From Antedon mediterranea (Eukaryota; Echinodermata; Crinoidea; Comatulida; Antedonidae): a DNA stretch of 64,000 nucleotides. The stretch is from assembly GCF_964355755.1 (NCBI RefSeq), contig NC_092673.1, forward strand, positions 6,391,001 through 6,455,000. Direction: 5' to 3'. The position numbers and the translations under genes are program-made. This document shows, piece by piece, positions 35,456 through 60,802 of the stretch; the stretch's first letter is position 1; each line of letters opens with the position of its first letter. The notes under the pieces were generated by a model that was given only the letters and a program-made list of their open reading frames with translations, was not told where the DNA came from and made no database searches.

Positions 35456-38195
35456 ATGGGTACGAGTAAGCCAACATTTTGGATATATGTAAACCAAAAT
35501 TTGGGTACGAGCGTGTTGGCATGGCATGGGTACGGGTTGACCTGTATCCTTCTAGCTAATCGTACTATGCCTAGGCCTCAAGTAAGTCTACACTACCCAG
35601 TCCGGCTACAATATGGTCTATTTTGTTTTATAGCTTTATTGATAGCTGGGTTCAAATCTGTGTTGGGACGGCTTTCTCTCATTCTAAAACAGATTTCCTT
35701 ATAATAAAATAATATATGAATTTATTTGTAATATTGTAATGTATACATAATATAAGTAATTGCCATTGCCTTTATTACTATTAATTATGTATTATACGGT
35801 TACCCCTTAATTATACTATAGTATAATTTCCTTGTTATATTTTACAATATTTTCATCCTAATTCTACAATTTTGTCTTTCACAGCACAAATTTATCATAC
35901 TGAATCATCACACACCAAGTCTCATAAATCTCTACTGTATTTGTCCAAGCTACTCCAGCTACGGTACATGGTATTGCCTTGAGGCTAAACTACACAGTAT
36001 ACTGGCACTACCATCATTCCTGGCTCGTCTACCTGTACCACATAAGCACAGTTTCAGTTTCAGTTTATTTACCATTTCAATTTCTGAACATAAGAGATGA
36101 ACAACTTATATGGATGGATAACCGTAAGAGCGAAGCTCGTTTACCGGTCACCCATTAGTCCAGTGACATTACAGACAACATAAAGACAGGACAAAGGTGC
36201 AATACTTAACAAGACATGTGAACACTTGTGTTTGCAACCCCTTGGATAAAATAATATATTTATATAATGGAGAAAGTTAGAAATTATAATATTTCTTTTT
36301 GATCATACAATGATAATTTTTAAATTACTTCTTAAGAAGTCATACTACTGATTCAATATAGTGACTTACACCCTGTGGTCAAGGCTTTCTTTGCTCTTAT
36401 GCTTATTTCCTCCAACATACAGAGTATATAGGACTTTTTTTATTCATAACTGTTGAATTGTTTCCCAATACATAGTACCTATTGGTATTATATCTAAAAA
36501 TACAAAGGCGGCTAACACAGATAGTTCCATATATACAGTACTCTTTTATAAATAAATTTATCTCTCCAAACTACTCCCAACTACCTAATCTAATAATAGT
36601 ACTATTAGCATACTACTATACACTTTGTAGATAAGAAATAAGTTGTATACACTAGAGGACTTATGGTAGTACAGTCGATCGCCCTCTCACTGGCCCGGTC
36701 AACATAATCTATACCTAGATTATTACAGTAATTAAAGTACATTATTACAGAGTTTTGTTTTTTTTTGCAGAAATCAAAGTTATGTGTATAGAAAGCAGTA
36801 CTCGTATTAAAAACTAAGCAGGTTGCAGGTCTTGAACGCAAACTGACAGGATATTTTGAATATTTTTTGTTGTTGAAATGATGGAATCCTAACTTCAATT
36901 TCCACGAACTGGAGACGAAGACATATTATGACCCTTTTATTTAAATTTATTTGAATAGACCTCCATGTAAACTAATTAAAGGCTACATGATTGTTTTATA
37001 TTTTAATATGTGATAGTAGAAAATCATTGTGTATAATGAGGACTATGAATCTGATATTTACTTGCATTCTTATCTTTTTAAAATATTATTTATAATGCCG
37101 GTAATGAGTTTAAAATTTAATTATATTGACTATTGTTGATAATCATCATGTCCTTATAAATTCATTTATACTTTTTTTGTGTAATATAGTTCATATATTA
37201 TGTATTAAATAAATTGGTAAGGCCCTATACTGTTATTATTTAAGGAAAGTTTATATATACTATTATTTTATGCCTACCAATATTAGTATTAATTGTTTAT
37301 GTAAATATTTTGTCTAATTGCCTTGATTTTTGTATAGGCCAATGGCATCAATGTTTTTCTCAAAGCAAATTAGCCTAATAATGCCACATTTAGACACATG
37401 ATTCATTGATTTCTGATATTCTGTACTTGTGTATGCATTACTAAAATAGTAGTTAATATTATTTCATTTATAATGTATGTATAAACATATATTCATATTT
37501 TTTTTAACATTTTTAAATTTAAAAATTATTACAATACCTATCTACCTTTCTGATATTGTTACTATTATATAATATTTTTTGAGGCAGCAATAAAAAAAAA
37601 TAAAAACATTTATTTGACTTATACTGTACTATGTTAGTTCAGAAGATGAAGTGTGTGTGGGCAGAAACTAGTGTGTTGGAGGTTGGTGGTGTGAGGTGTA
37701 TAGTTGTCACTTTAAGACCTAAATTAGATGTTTTCTGAAGAAAAGAAGTAAGCGGATACGCTTTCAAACAACTCCAAGAAGATTCACACAAAAATAGTTA
37801 CTTTCCAATAAAATAGTATAACAGTGTATATTACAGTACATTGAATAAACTCGAGCGGAATAATAACGCACATAAAAAACATTCATTTTCTTGTCGAAAA
37901 GTGCCCTCTCTAGTTTTCTATTAATTTATTAATAATTATTATCAATTAATGAGTAATATAAACATATTTTTAACATTTAATGCTGGAAACTGTATCTACT
38001 CCTAACAAAGTTTCATATCTCCAAATTTTATCAACGTATTCAAAGCACTTAAATAAATTACATTTAACATTACAAATTCAGGTTTTGGATATACGTAATT
38101 TTGCTTAAAAACATATACAAAAAACATCGATAAAAAATACTTTTCGTATTCAAAAACATTTGATACTTGGTATAAATGTTCAATATAGGTTGCTC

Positions 38196-38378
38196 CATCC
38201 ATATTGCAAACAAAAAATAACTATCAAGCCATATCACTGATTTTTTAAATTTACGTTTTTACAAAATGTACACTTATGAAAGACCATACAATTCCAACTC
38301 ATTTTTTTCAAGCTAATAACTATTTTGAAAAAACAACCAACAAAAAACGTTCATGAATGCAATTTTTTTCTGTGAATA
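38196..38378. other. foldback element spacer
   Basis: The 183 bases between the arms; AT-rich, no open frame of note and no terminal repeat of its own. Confidence 0.7.
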
Positions 38379-41300
38379 GAGCAACCTATAGTGAACATTT
38401 ATACCAAGTATCAAATGTTTTTGAATACGAAAAGTATTTTTTATCGATGTTTTTTGTATATGTTTTTAAGCAAAATTCTATCCAAAACCCGAATGTTTAT
38501 GTTAAATGTGATATTTAATATTGAAGTGCTTTGAATACGTTAATGAAATTTGGAGATATGAAACTTTGTTAGGAGTAGAACCAGCTTCCAACCATGAATG
38601 TTAAAAATATGTTCATATTACTCATTAATTAATAATAATTATTAATAAATTAATAGAAAACTAGAGAGGGCACTTTTCGAAAAGAAAATGAATGTTTTTT
38701 TATGTGCGTTATTATTCCGCTTGAGTTTATTCAATGTACTGTAATATACACTGTTATACTACTTTATTGGAAAGTAATTATTTTTGTGTGAATCTTCTTG
38801 GAGTTGTTTGAAAGCGTATGCGCTTACTTCTGTTCTTCAGAAAACATCTAATTTAGGTCTTAAAGTGACAACTATACACCTCACACCACCAACCTCCAAC
38901 ACACTAGTTTCTGCCCACACACACTTCATCTCCTGAACTAACATAGTACAGTATAAGTCAAATTAATTGTTCTAATTTTTTTTTTATTGCTGCCTCAAAG
39001 AATATTATATAATAGTAACAATATCAGAAAGGTAGATAGGTATTGTAATAATTTTTAAATTTAAAAATGTTTAAAAAAATATGAATATATGTTTATACAT
39101 ACATTATAAATGAAATATATTAACTACTATTTTAGTAATGCATACACAAGTACAGAATATCAGAAATCAATGAATCATGTGTCTAAATGTGGCATTATTA
39201 GGCTAATTTGCTTTGAGAAAAACATTGATGCCATTGGCCTATACAAAAATCAAGGCAATTAGACAAAATATTTACATAAACAATTAATACTAATATTGGT
39301 AGGCATAAAATAATAGTGTATATAAACTTTCCTTAAATAATAACAGTATAGGGCCTTACCAATTTATTTAATACATAATATATGAACTATATTACACAAA
39401 AAAAGTATAAATTAATTCATAAGGACATGATGATTATCAAAAATAGTCAATATAATTAAATTTTAAACTCATTACCGGCATTATATATAATATTTTAAAA
39501 AGATAAGAATGCAAGTAAATATCAGATTCATAGTCCTCATTATACACAATGATTTCCTACTATCACATATTAAAATATAAAACAATCATGTAGCCTTTAA
39601 TGACTTTACATGGAGGTCTATTCAAATAAATTTAAGTAAAAGGGTCATAATATGTCTTCGTCTCCAGTTCGTGGAAATTGAAGTTAAGATTCCATCATTT
39701 CAACAACAAAAAATATTCAAAATATCCTGCCAGTTTGCGTTCAAGACCTGCAACCTGCTTAGTTTTTAATACGAGTACTGCTTTCTATACACATAACTTT
39801 GATTTCTGCAAAAAAAAACAAAACTCTGTAATAATGTACTTTAATTACTGTAATAATCTAGGTATAGATTATGTTGACCGGGCCAGTGAGAGGGCGATCG
39901 ACTGTACTACCATAAGTCCTGTAGGTGTATACAACTTATTTCTTGTCTACAAAGTGTATAGTAGTATGCTAATAGTACTATTATTAGATTAGGTAGTTGG
40001 GAGTAGTTTGGAGAGATACATCTATCTATAAAAGAGTACTGTATATATGGAACTATCTGTGTTAGCCGCCTTTGTATTTTTAGATATAATACCAATAGGT
40101 ACTATGTATTGGGAAACAATTCAACAGTTATGAATAAAAAAAGTCCTATGTACTCCTCCTCTGTATGTTGGAGGAAATAAGCATAAGAGCAAATAAAGCC
40201 TTGACCACAGGGTGTAAGTCACTATTTTGAATCAGTAGTATGACTTCTTAAGAAGTAATTTAAAAATTATCATTGTATGATCAAAAAGAAATATTATAAT
40301 ATCTAACTTTCTCCTTTATATAAATATATTATTTTATCCAAGGGGTTGCAAACACAAGTGTTCACATGTCTTGTTAAGTATTGCACCTTTGTCCTGTCTT
40401 TATGTTTTCTGTAATGTCACTGCACTAACGGGTGACCGGTAAACGAGCTTTGCTCTTACGGTTATCCATCCATATAAGTTGTTCATCTCTTATGTTCAGA
40501 AATTGAAATGGTAAATAAACTGAAACTGAAACTGTGCTTATGTGGTACAGGTTGACGAGCCAGGAATGATGGTAGTGCCAGTATACCGTGTAGTTTAGCC
40601 TCAAGACAATACCATGTAGCTGGAGTAGCTTGGACAAATACAGTAGAGATTTATGAGACTTGGTGTGTGATGATTCAGTATGATAAATTTGTGCTGTGAA
40701 AGACAAAATTGTAGAATTAGGAAGAAAATATTGTAAAATATAACAAGGAAATTATACTATAGTATAATTAAGGGGTAACCGTATAATACATAATTAATAG
40801 TAATAAAGGCAATGGTAATTACTAATTATATTATGTATACATTACAATATTACAAATAAATTCATATATTATTTTATTATGATAAGGAAATCTGTTTTAG
40901 AATGAGAAAAAGCCGTCCCAACCCAGATTTGAACCCAGCTATCAGTAAAGCTATAAAACAAAATAGACCATATTGTAGCCGGACTGGGTAGCGTAGACTT
41001 ACTTGAGGCCTAGGCATAGTACGATTAGCTAGAAGGATACAGGTCAACCCGTACCCATGCCATGCCAACACGCTCGTACCCAAATTTTGGTTTACATATA
41101 TCCAAAATGTTGGCTTACTCGTACCCATCATGGGCTGCCTAGTAGTAGTAGTAGTAGTAGTAGCCTAGCCTAAGGCAGCAGGCCCGGCCCTAGGCTACTA
41201 CAACTTAAGTCTAGGCCTAGCCTAGTACTAGTAGGCCTCTAGGGCCTTAGGCCTAGCCTAGGCCCTTGTAGTTAACATCATACATAGCCATAGTAGCTAC

Positions 41301-41931
41301 CTATCCCCTACTCACTAGCTAGGCCTAGGTAGTAGCAGTAGTAGTTATTGTAGTAGTATTATTGTATTGTAGTATTAGTTGTAGCTGTCCGGTGATCCTT
41401 GGTCACTTGTCTAGATCCCCTAGTAGGCCTAGGCTAGGCCTAGGCCTAGTACGTAGTTATTCTTCAACAGTCACACAATTCAGATTCTGCCGGCCGCTGA
41501 TTGCTAGTGAACAGGGGGAGGGAGAGAAAGAGTTAGAAGAACTGAAATAAGCCGTGACGTATAATAAACATCATACAAAATAATAATATAACTGACGAAT
41601 CCGTATAATATAATAATGTTGTATGTTATAAAGTAAAGTAAATGCGTTTAATATAATACAATTATATTATAATATAATGTATTTTATTAATAATATAATA
41701 TTAAATGTTCATAATATAATGCTAAAACCAAAAAATATAATACAAAAAGTCAATAATTTGTTACATTTTTCACATAATATATTAGAAATAGATATAATAT
41801 AATGCTAAAACCAAGTAATATAATGCAAAACGTATAATTCATTACAATACAATATATAACATAATAAAAAAATGATATAATAATATAATATTTTGAATAC
41901 TTCAGACAGCTGAGGCTTGCCATAGTGGGGT

Positions 41932-42270
41932 CTTTCATAATATTGTTAACTTTTTTTAGAATACTCTTTTCATAGATAAATGAACAAGGCGTTAGATCAG
42001 CTTTAATAATACGTTGTGCAATTTTACGTGGTCTCTCAATATTTTTCTTATCATTTTCAGTAAAGTTACCATAAAAACATCCAATGCTAAAAGATAAAAT
42101 ACTTTGAATAATACTTTGATAAAATAGAATTAAAATAGTGTTATCAACTCTAATTTGCTTGAGTTTTCTGAGAAAGTAGAGCCTTTGAGATGCCTTCTTG
42201 GAAATCATGAGAGAGTTTGACTCCCATTTTAATTTGTTGTCAATTATAGTACCTAAGTATTTGTATTGGT
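41932..42270 (-). mobile_element. LINE ORF2 fragment, part 2 (RT thumb and C-terminus)
   Basis: The minus-strand frame reads KYLGTIIDNKLKWESN, then KKASQRLYFLRKLKQIRVDN, then FYGNFTENDKKNIERPRKIA, then NNIMKDPT. This is the RT thumb and connector of CR1/L2/Rex-type LINEs. The frame is interrupted exactly at the foldback element and continues at 34662 going down. Upstream parts of the LINE are missing. Confidence 0.8.
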
Positions 42271-43440
42271 ATTGGGTTTGTAAAAGGTATCACAGACAAC
42301 TATAATAGACCAATTCATTGTCATTATTCCGTAACACTTTTGCATAATATTTTTTAATGTTACCGACAAAACTTATACATAATATGTATAAGTTTTGTCG
42401 GTGTATATTATACACGTCTGTTCCCAGTGTAGATAATAAAACAATATATGTTTCTGGAGATTTATTATCAATACCACTAGAAACTTTGACATGTTTTAGG
42501 TACTGAATTCATTGACAATAAAAGCATCAGAAGTTATGATAAAATCATACTACAACACTGTACTACAGTACACAAGGGTGTTTTTAGGAAAGCTGGACAT
42601 ATTGTACAATAGTAATGAAGCTATGTATTGGCATTTAAAAATATGCAAAAGATTGTTGTCAAATTGTAGTCACAAACAAACAGATGATGGAATGAAGATC
42701 CATTATGAGTGCAATTGTGTCAGGATAATGATATGTCATTGTTTTATATCATTATACTGGCACCTGGAAGAGAAGATCCATTTAATGTTATCTATGACAG
42801 TGTCACTTTTATTCTAAAAGACAGAAACATTTCGTTAAAAAGCATAAAGAAGAAAACGAATCATGTAAAGTACCTTTTATCAGTTGAGAAACGAATTATA
42901 ATTATTAAAATTAGAGTATTTATTCGAATTAACACCCGCTTTGAATAAAAGCCTCTCTCAAATAAACGCCACCATTCCCTCTAATAGAACACCATGTGGA
43001 ATACGCCCGCCACATGCATTTACACAATAATTGTATCACAACACATTACATTAACTACCATAATCTACAATTTACCAAGCATTTTTTTCACTTTTTGATA
43101 TTAATTGTGCTGTATTTTTTTTTACATCTAGGTAGTATTTATTTGATTATACATATTACCATATTATACCACAAATAAATATGCCTCCCCTGCCCCTAAA
43201 AGCCCCTTTGAACAATAAATGCCCGGGGAGTTTAATCGGATACACATGGCAAGTTACTTCTAGCATTCTGAAAAGAACTGTTGAGCTTGACGTTTCTATC
43301 AAAATGTTCTTGGGGACAGCAATAACTAGTACTTGAAATTGAAACAAGTTAAAGTATCAGTTATTGCATAACATTACTGTCTAAGGATAAGTTATGTAGA
43401 GATATGTTTTTTGTTTGAAACATTAGTAATAGAATTTCTG
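42271..43440. other. no recognisable gene; one perfect hairpin
   Basis: AT-rich sequence. Open frames at 42512-42817 and 42709-42948 have no recognised domain. A perfect hairpin lies at 42362-42402. Confidence 0.4.
42362..42402. repeat. perfect 19-bp hairpin
   Basis: ACCGACAAAACTTATACAT and its exact reverse complement are separated by three bases (AAT). This could be a cruciform, a very small MITE remnant, or the centre of a palindromic element. Confidence 0.85.
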
Positions 43441-44035
43441 TTCATCTTTTAACCACATTTTTTCTATTACAATGAATGTAAATATGTATATTTCGAACAA
43501 TTTGATACCAAATTTAAGTTTCTACGACCAGTACTTACAGAGATATGAAGATGCCATGATATGTGGGTCAAAGGTCAGAAATGGCATTTCTGATATTTTT
43601 TGTCTAAAATGTCCCATTAGATTGAATATGAAAGCATGCCTTCTGAACATTTTGAGACTAAACTTGACTTGCTGCGACGAGTGGTTGCCGAGATACAAGT
43701 ATCTATTTTTATTTGTTCATATAACCTTTGACCTTGACCCCTTGACCTTTTGTAACATTTTTAAAAATGTGCTACAAATAATAAATATTTATTTCAAACA
43801 ATTTAAGATCAAATTTAAGTGTCTACGATCAGTAGTTACGGAGATACATACATGCCCTGAGGTGTGGGTCAAAGGTCAGAAATGGCATTTCCGGTCATTT
43901 TTGACTAAAATGTCCCATTAGACTGAATATAAATGTATACCTTCTGATCAATTTGAGACCAAAATTACTTCGCTGTGATCAGTGGTTGTTGAGATTTAAG
44001 GACATATTGGTGTTTGGATCTATTAGAGCCTTAAA
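43441..44035. repeat. 302-bp tandem duplication, diverged
   Basis: Two copies about 302 bases apart share GTGGGTCAAAGGTCAGAAAT and AAAATGTCCCATTAGA. The open frame at 43472-43921 spans them and is not convincingly coding. Confidence 0.75.
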
Positions 44036-44200
44036 TATGATGTAGACACTTTTTTTTGTAATGTTTTTGTTTTTGAGTTCGTGTTGTGTCCGTTGGATAT
44101 TGTGCTCCGCCAACAGAGCAAACAGAATTTCTATGTTTTTCCTAAAACAAATGATAATAAATGATACTTGACTTGACTTGACTTGACTTGACTTGACTTG
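44036..44200 (+). mobile_element. LINE-like 3' tail with (ACTTG)n
   Basis: A 3'-UTR-like stretch with TGCTCCGCCAACAGAGCAAA ends in about seven copies of ACTTG at 44165-44199, as in non-LTR elements that end in short tandem repeats. No coding part is attached. Confidence 0.5.
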
Positions 44201-44577
44201 GTCTTATGACCTTTCACCCTGACCTTTTGACCTTTCGCCACATTTTCAAAAATGTGTAACCAAGCCAAAAATGATAGTTTGACCACCCTAAACCAATTTC
44301 TGAAGTCAAATTCTCTGGACCTCAAAGTGCATACGAAAGTTGATCTAGCTACTAGAGTACTAAGCAAATTAGATCGGTACGGTAGCAAATGAGATGAAAT
44401 TAAGCATAAGAAAATTAGAAAGAAAAAAAAACCAGAAAAACATCTCAAACATTTTAATGCCCTGACTACATGAGACCTTGTCGTCACAAAGTGGTTGATG
44501 GTTTTTGAATGGAACGGTAGGCCTACACATTGGATATGGTATCAAAGTTGGGGACGGCTGACTTTGTTGATGGTTGA

Positions 44578-44672
44578 TTTTTAGTCGCGTGGACGCGACT
44601 CTATATTTCACTATGTCGGTTGGTCTGTCGGTCTGTCTGTCGGTCTGTTGGTCTGTCTGTCGGTCCGGTATC
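44578..44672. repeat. repeat with AGTCGCGTGGACGCGACT and (GTCTGTCG)n
   Basis: A short palindrome followed by a run of GTCTGTCGGTCTGT and then CCGGTATCACTATGC. The same block recurs at 45240-45323, 658 bases downstream in direct orientation. The two may delimit one element. Confidence 0.75.
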
Positions 44673-45239
44673 ACTATGCGTTTTATCGCTTTTCTGTACT
44701 TTTTGAACTGTTTTGATGTCAAACATGTGGGCATTTACGTGAAATTGTGCACCTCCTATTGTGAATGACGTTAGAGTTGCGCAACGTGATTTACGCGCGA
44801 TTTAACGATTTTCTCGTATTTAACATAGGTCAAAAACCAAATAACATTTTAAATTGAAACTTTGCAAAAGTTTAATTTATATCAGGCGCTAACTTTCTGT
44901 TGAAAAAAAAAATGTGTGTTTTACACAAAGTTACGCGCGCACGCGCATTTAAAATTTTAAAATGCGCAAAATTAATTTTTAATAAACTTTCTACGCGTTT
45001 CTTGTCATTTTGAGCATGTCAAAAATTCCCAAACGCGCGCAAATTTTTACGCGCGCGGTGCGCACGTAGCGTTAAATACATACTTTTTTCGTGTGATTTA
45101 TGTTTTTGCAGCCTTTTAATAATTTTACCAACTTTTAAACAATTTCGACTTAAAATTACGTCATACGAGCACGTCGAATTGGACATTTTGCGCACGTTTT
45201 TGATGAAAAAGTTAAAAAATTCGTCAAAATTATGCCTTT

Positions 45240-45323
45240 TTAGTCGCGTGGACGCGACTTTATAGTTCACTATGTCGGTCGGTATGTCTGTCGGTCTGTC
45301 TGTCGGTCCGGTATCACTATGCA
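45240..45323. repeat. second copy of the AGTCGCG/(GTCTGTCG)n repeat
   Basis: Direct repeat of 44578-44672 with a shorter GTCTGTCG run. CDC73 starts about 290 bases further on. Confidence 0.75.
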
Positions 45324-45612
45324 TTGTAGCATGCATGGCTGTTGGCCTTGTTTTAATTACAATCAAGTAAAATATAATTTCCATTATATTGTTGGTAAAA
45401 AGTGAATAACTATATAGTAAAATTGTCTATTAAACATAAACAAAATGATTTTTTAGGAGTCAATTAAACAAATAAAAACCATTGGTTACCGCTTAGGTCT
45501 GGTTTTGAAATAGAAACGCTCGAGTTTACATAGGCATCACAAGTCGCGCTTCGTTTGTTCATCAGAAATCGAATCAGGATCAGGACTGTATTTCCAAGGC
45601 ACCGAAGCAACC

Positions 45613-58880
<13,268 letters not shown>

Positions 58881-59309
58881 ATACCTCTCACAATGCTGAT
58901 ACAATGACAGACAATACCAAAAAGACTTTATCTGTTTTTCTTACAACAACCAATACTTTTGATATAGGCCTCTTGTCAAACATCTGTTAATTAATGCAGT
59001 ATACAGTAGATAGTATGAAGGTTTGGTTTTCTTTCCTTATGAAAAAAAACTAGACGTACTAATTTAAAACTGTTGTATTATATTATACAGTATAGCGAAA
59101 GGACAGAACAGTTTTCTGTACTTTATAACGATCATTGAAACATGATTTTGGTATAGCAATTCCATGACTTTCAATTCTGCAATTAATAATCTGTACACCA
59201 CCAACCTTCAATGCAAGGATCTGGTATATTTTCCCATTGTACCGCAATATGGCTATAGTTAACAGTGAGAATTATGTTTATGTTATTACATTATTAGCTC
59301 CACCTACAA
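58881..59309 (+). other. CDC73 3' UTR and downstream sequence
   Basis: AT-rich sequence after the TAG stop. No single polyadenylation hexamer stands out with confidence. Confidence 0.4.
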
Positions 59310-59420
59310 AAATAGTAGTGTGAGAAGGTTAGCATGCTTGGTTACCAATGGTGAGGTCCCATATTCAAATCCTGGCTATCACATTAAGTACCAGATTTTT
59401 TTTCCTGCCAAAATCAGCAA
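59310..59420 (+). mobile_element. tRNA-derived SINE-like sequence
   Basis: GAGAAGGTTAGCATGCTTGG (A-box region) and TATTCAAATCCTGG (B-box region) are followed by AGATTTTTTTTCCTGCCAAA, parallel to 50976-51085. Confidence 0.55.
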
Positions 59421-59519
59421 CACTACCCAAGCCCGATAGGTGACTTTATTTACCATCCTGTAATTTCATTTTAATTCTGGTAGTGTGTGTTCAAATAAGA
59501 AGGGCATGTTAGAAAAATT

Positions 59520-60003
59520 ACAGGGGCGGATTGCTATAAGTGGTCTATAAACGGTCTTAGCCGGCTCTAATTTGTGACGTAGCAAGTAGTCTTTATTATA
59601 GACCATTGCTATACAGCGGTCTAACCTGGAAGCGGTCTTTAAAATTAAAGCCTACTCGAAGGAGTCTTAAAACAGTCTGAAACCTCTATTTTTAATTATA
59701 TGTATTATTGATCGTGAAATGCAACCAATTGAACAAAGTTTTAAGTGGTAAATCAAGTAATAAACGGTGATCTTATCTTATATGGATCTAAAGTAGATTT
59801 TTTTGCATGGAAATGTAATAATAATAATAATAATAAGATTTATAGAGCATTACCTTATTTGGTATTCTCTGCAGTCTGCATTAGTCTTGGCTAACACTGT
59901 TTTATAGCAATGGTCTAACAGGGGTGGCTTTAGTAAGACTGTCTATCTGATAAAGACAACTTTAATCCGGGAGTTAAGACTGTTTTATAGCAATCCACCC
60001 CAG
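59520..60003. mobile_element. 480-bp MITE with GGGGCGGATTGC ends
   Basis: The termini GGGGCGGATTGCTATAA and TTATAGCAATCCACCCC are inverted repeats with one mismatch. The motifs GGTCTA and AGACTG recur inside. A (TAA)n run lies at 59817-59835. No clear target duplication was found. Confidence 0.75.
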
Positions 60004-60694
60004 TTCTCTGTAAACTATTTTTGGGGTTGTCATACGGTAATCCCACAATGCAACTGACTGAACTTTCACATTGAATCGTTGGTGGAAAATAAATTGTAAA
60101 ACGGGATATGGGTGTATTCAATTTGATATTTATTTCACTGTTCCTAATGAAAATGTTAATGACTGGTCATATATATTAAATATGATTTCTGAATTTCTTT
60201 TACAATATTGTGAATATTTATTGACATTTAAACATTAAAATTATTGTATAATGCATGTGTATAAGCCATGTATTGAAATCAAGATGTATGGACTCACCAT
60301 GCCTACTTTAAGTTTGAGGTGTTTTTAAAAAAAACCAATCAACTTCTCTTTATTATGTAATAATTAATGCTTTTTGTATTATTTAAGAATTTATTCACTG
60401 ATATGTAAATCATGTGTTATGTTATCTAAGATTTGCTGACAGTACATATTAGAGTGTTTATCAATAGAATATGTAGTTTTACATAGATAATTTGTGTACA
60501 TTAAATCCTTATCTTGGTAACTTATTTTTCTGTGTAGTGCAGTTATTGTGTTTAACACACTAAAGCGTAACCTTGCCTTTTGATTGGTTCATACATATTC
60601 ACATGGCATGCATTTCTTGGTTCCATTCTCATGATTAGGGTGGTACATTGCATTCAAATTTTTTTTTAAATGTAATTTTTTGGATTGGCTTAAG
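60004..60694. other. no recognisable gene
   Basis: AT-rich sequence. The segment around 60560 (CCTTGCCTTTTGATTGGTT) resembles 47930 (CCTTGCCATTTGATTGGTT) and may be part of another dispersed repeat. Confidence 0.4.
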
Positions 60695-60802
60695 GTCGAG
60701 CCTTCAACATTCACAGTAGGAAAGACAGACCATCTCATTGAGTTCATGGCCCTGGCTTGTCGTAGCAAGAAGTTAAAAACAGAAGAGAAAAAGATGCTTT
60801 AA
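60695..60802 (+). other. orphan terminal-exon-like segment
   Basis: After a possible acceptor (GGCTTAAG) 36 codons stay open to TAA, including VEPSTFTVGKTDHL and EFMALACRSKKLKTEEKKML. The codon use and basic end look like the C-terminus of a real protein, unlike the AT-rich surroundings. No partner exon or family was recognised. It could be a displaced exon, a retrocopy end, or an alternative 3' exon. Confidence 0.3.

Larger units (their letters stand above)
34663..41923. mobile_element. 7.26-kb foldback element, 3.5-kb TIRs, 8-bp TSD
   Basis: The left arm (34663-38195) and right arm (38379-41923) are reverse complements along their whole length with a few percent visible differences; the spacer is 183 bases. 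The termini begin ATGGCAAGCCTCAGCTG. AGTGGGGT is repeated directly at 34655-34662 and 41924-41931, an 8-bp target duplication. The insertion splits a LINE ORF2 that rejoins in frame. Open frames in the arms mirror each other but show no transposase domain. Subterminal AT-rich repeats (GGTTTTAGCATTATA at about 34773 and 34857) are present. The 8-bp TSD would suit a hAT-like transposase; the superfamily is not proven. Confidence 0.88.

Noticed and set aside
34663-41923. Mirrored open frames in the foldback arms (for example 35453-35704 and 40877-41131)
   Set aside because: The two arms are the same sequence inverted, so the match is not evidence of selection, and no transposase motif is present.
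44131-45384. Minus-strand frames over the GTCTGTCG runs
   Set aside because: Repetitive DRPTD-type translations come from the short tandem repeat.
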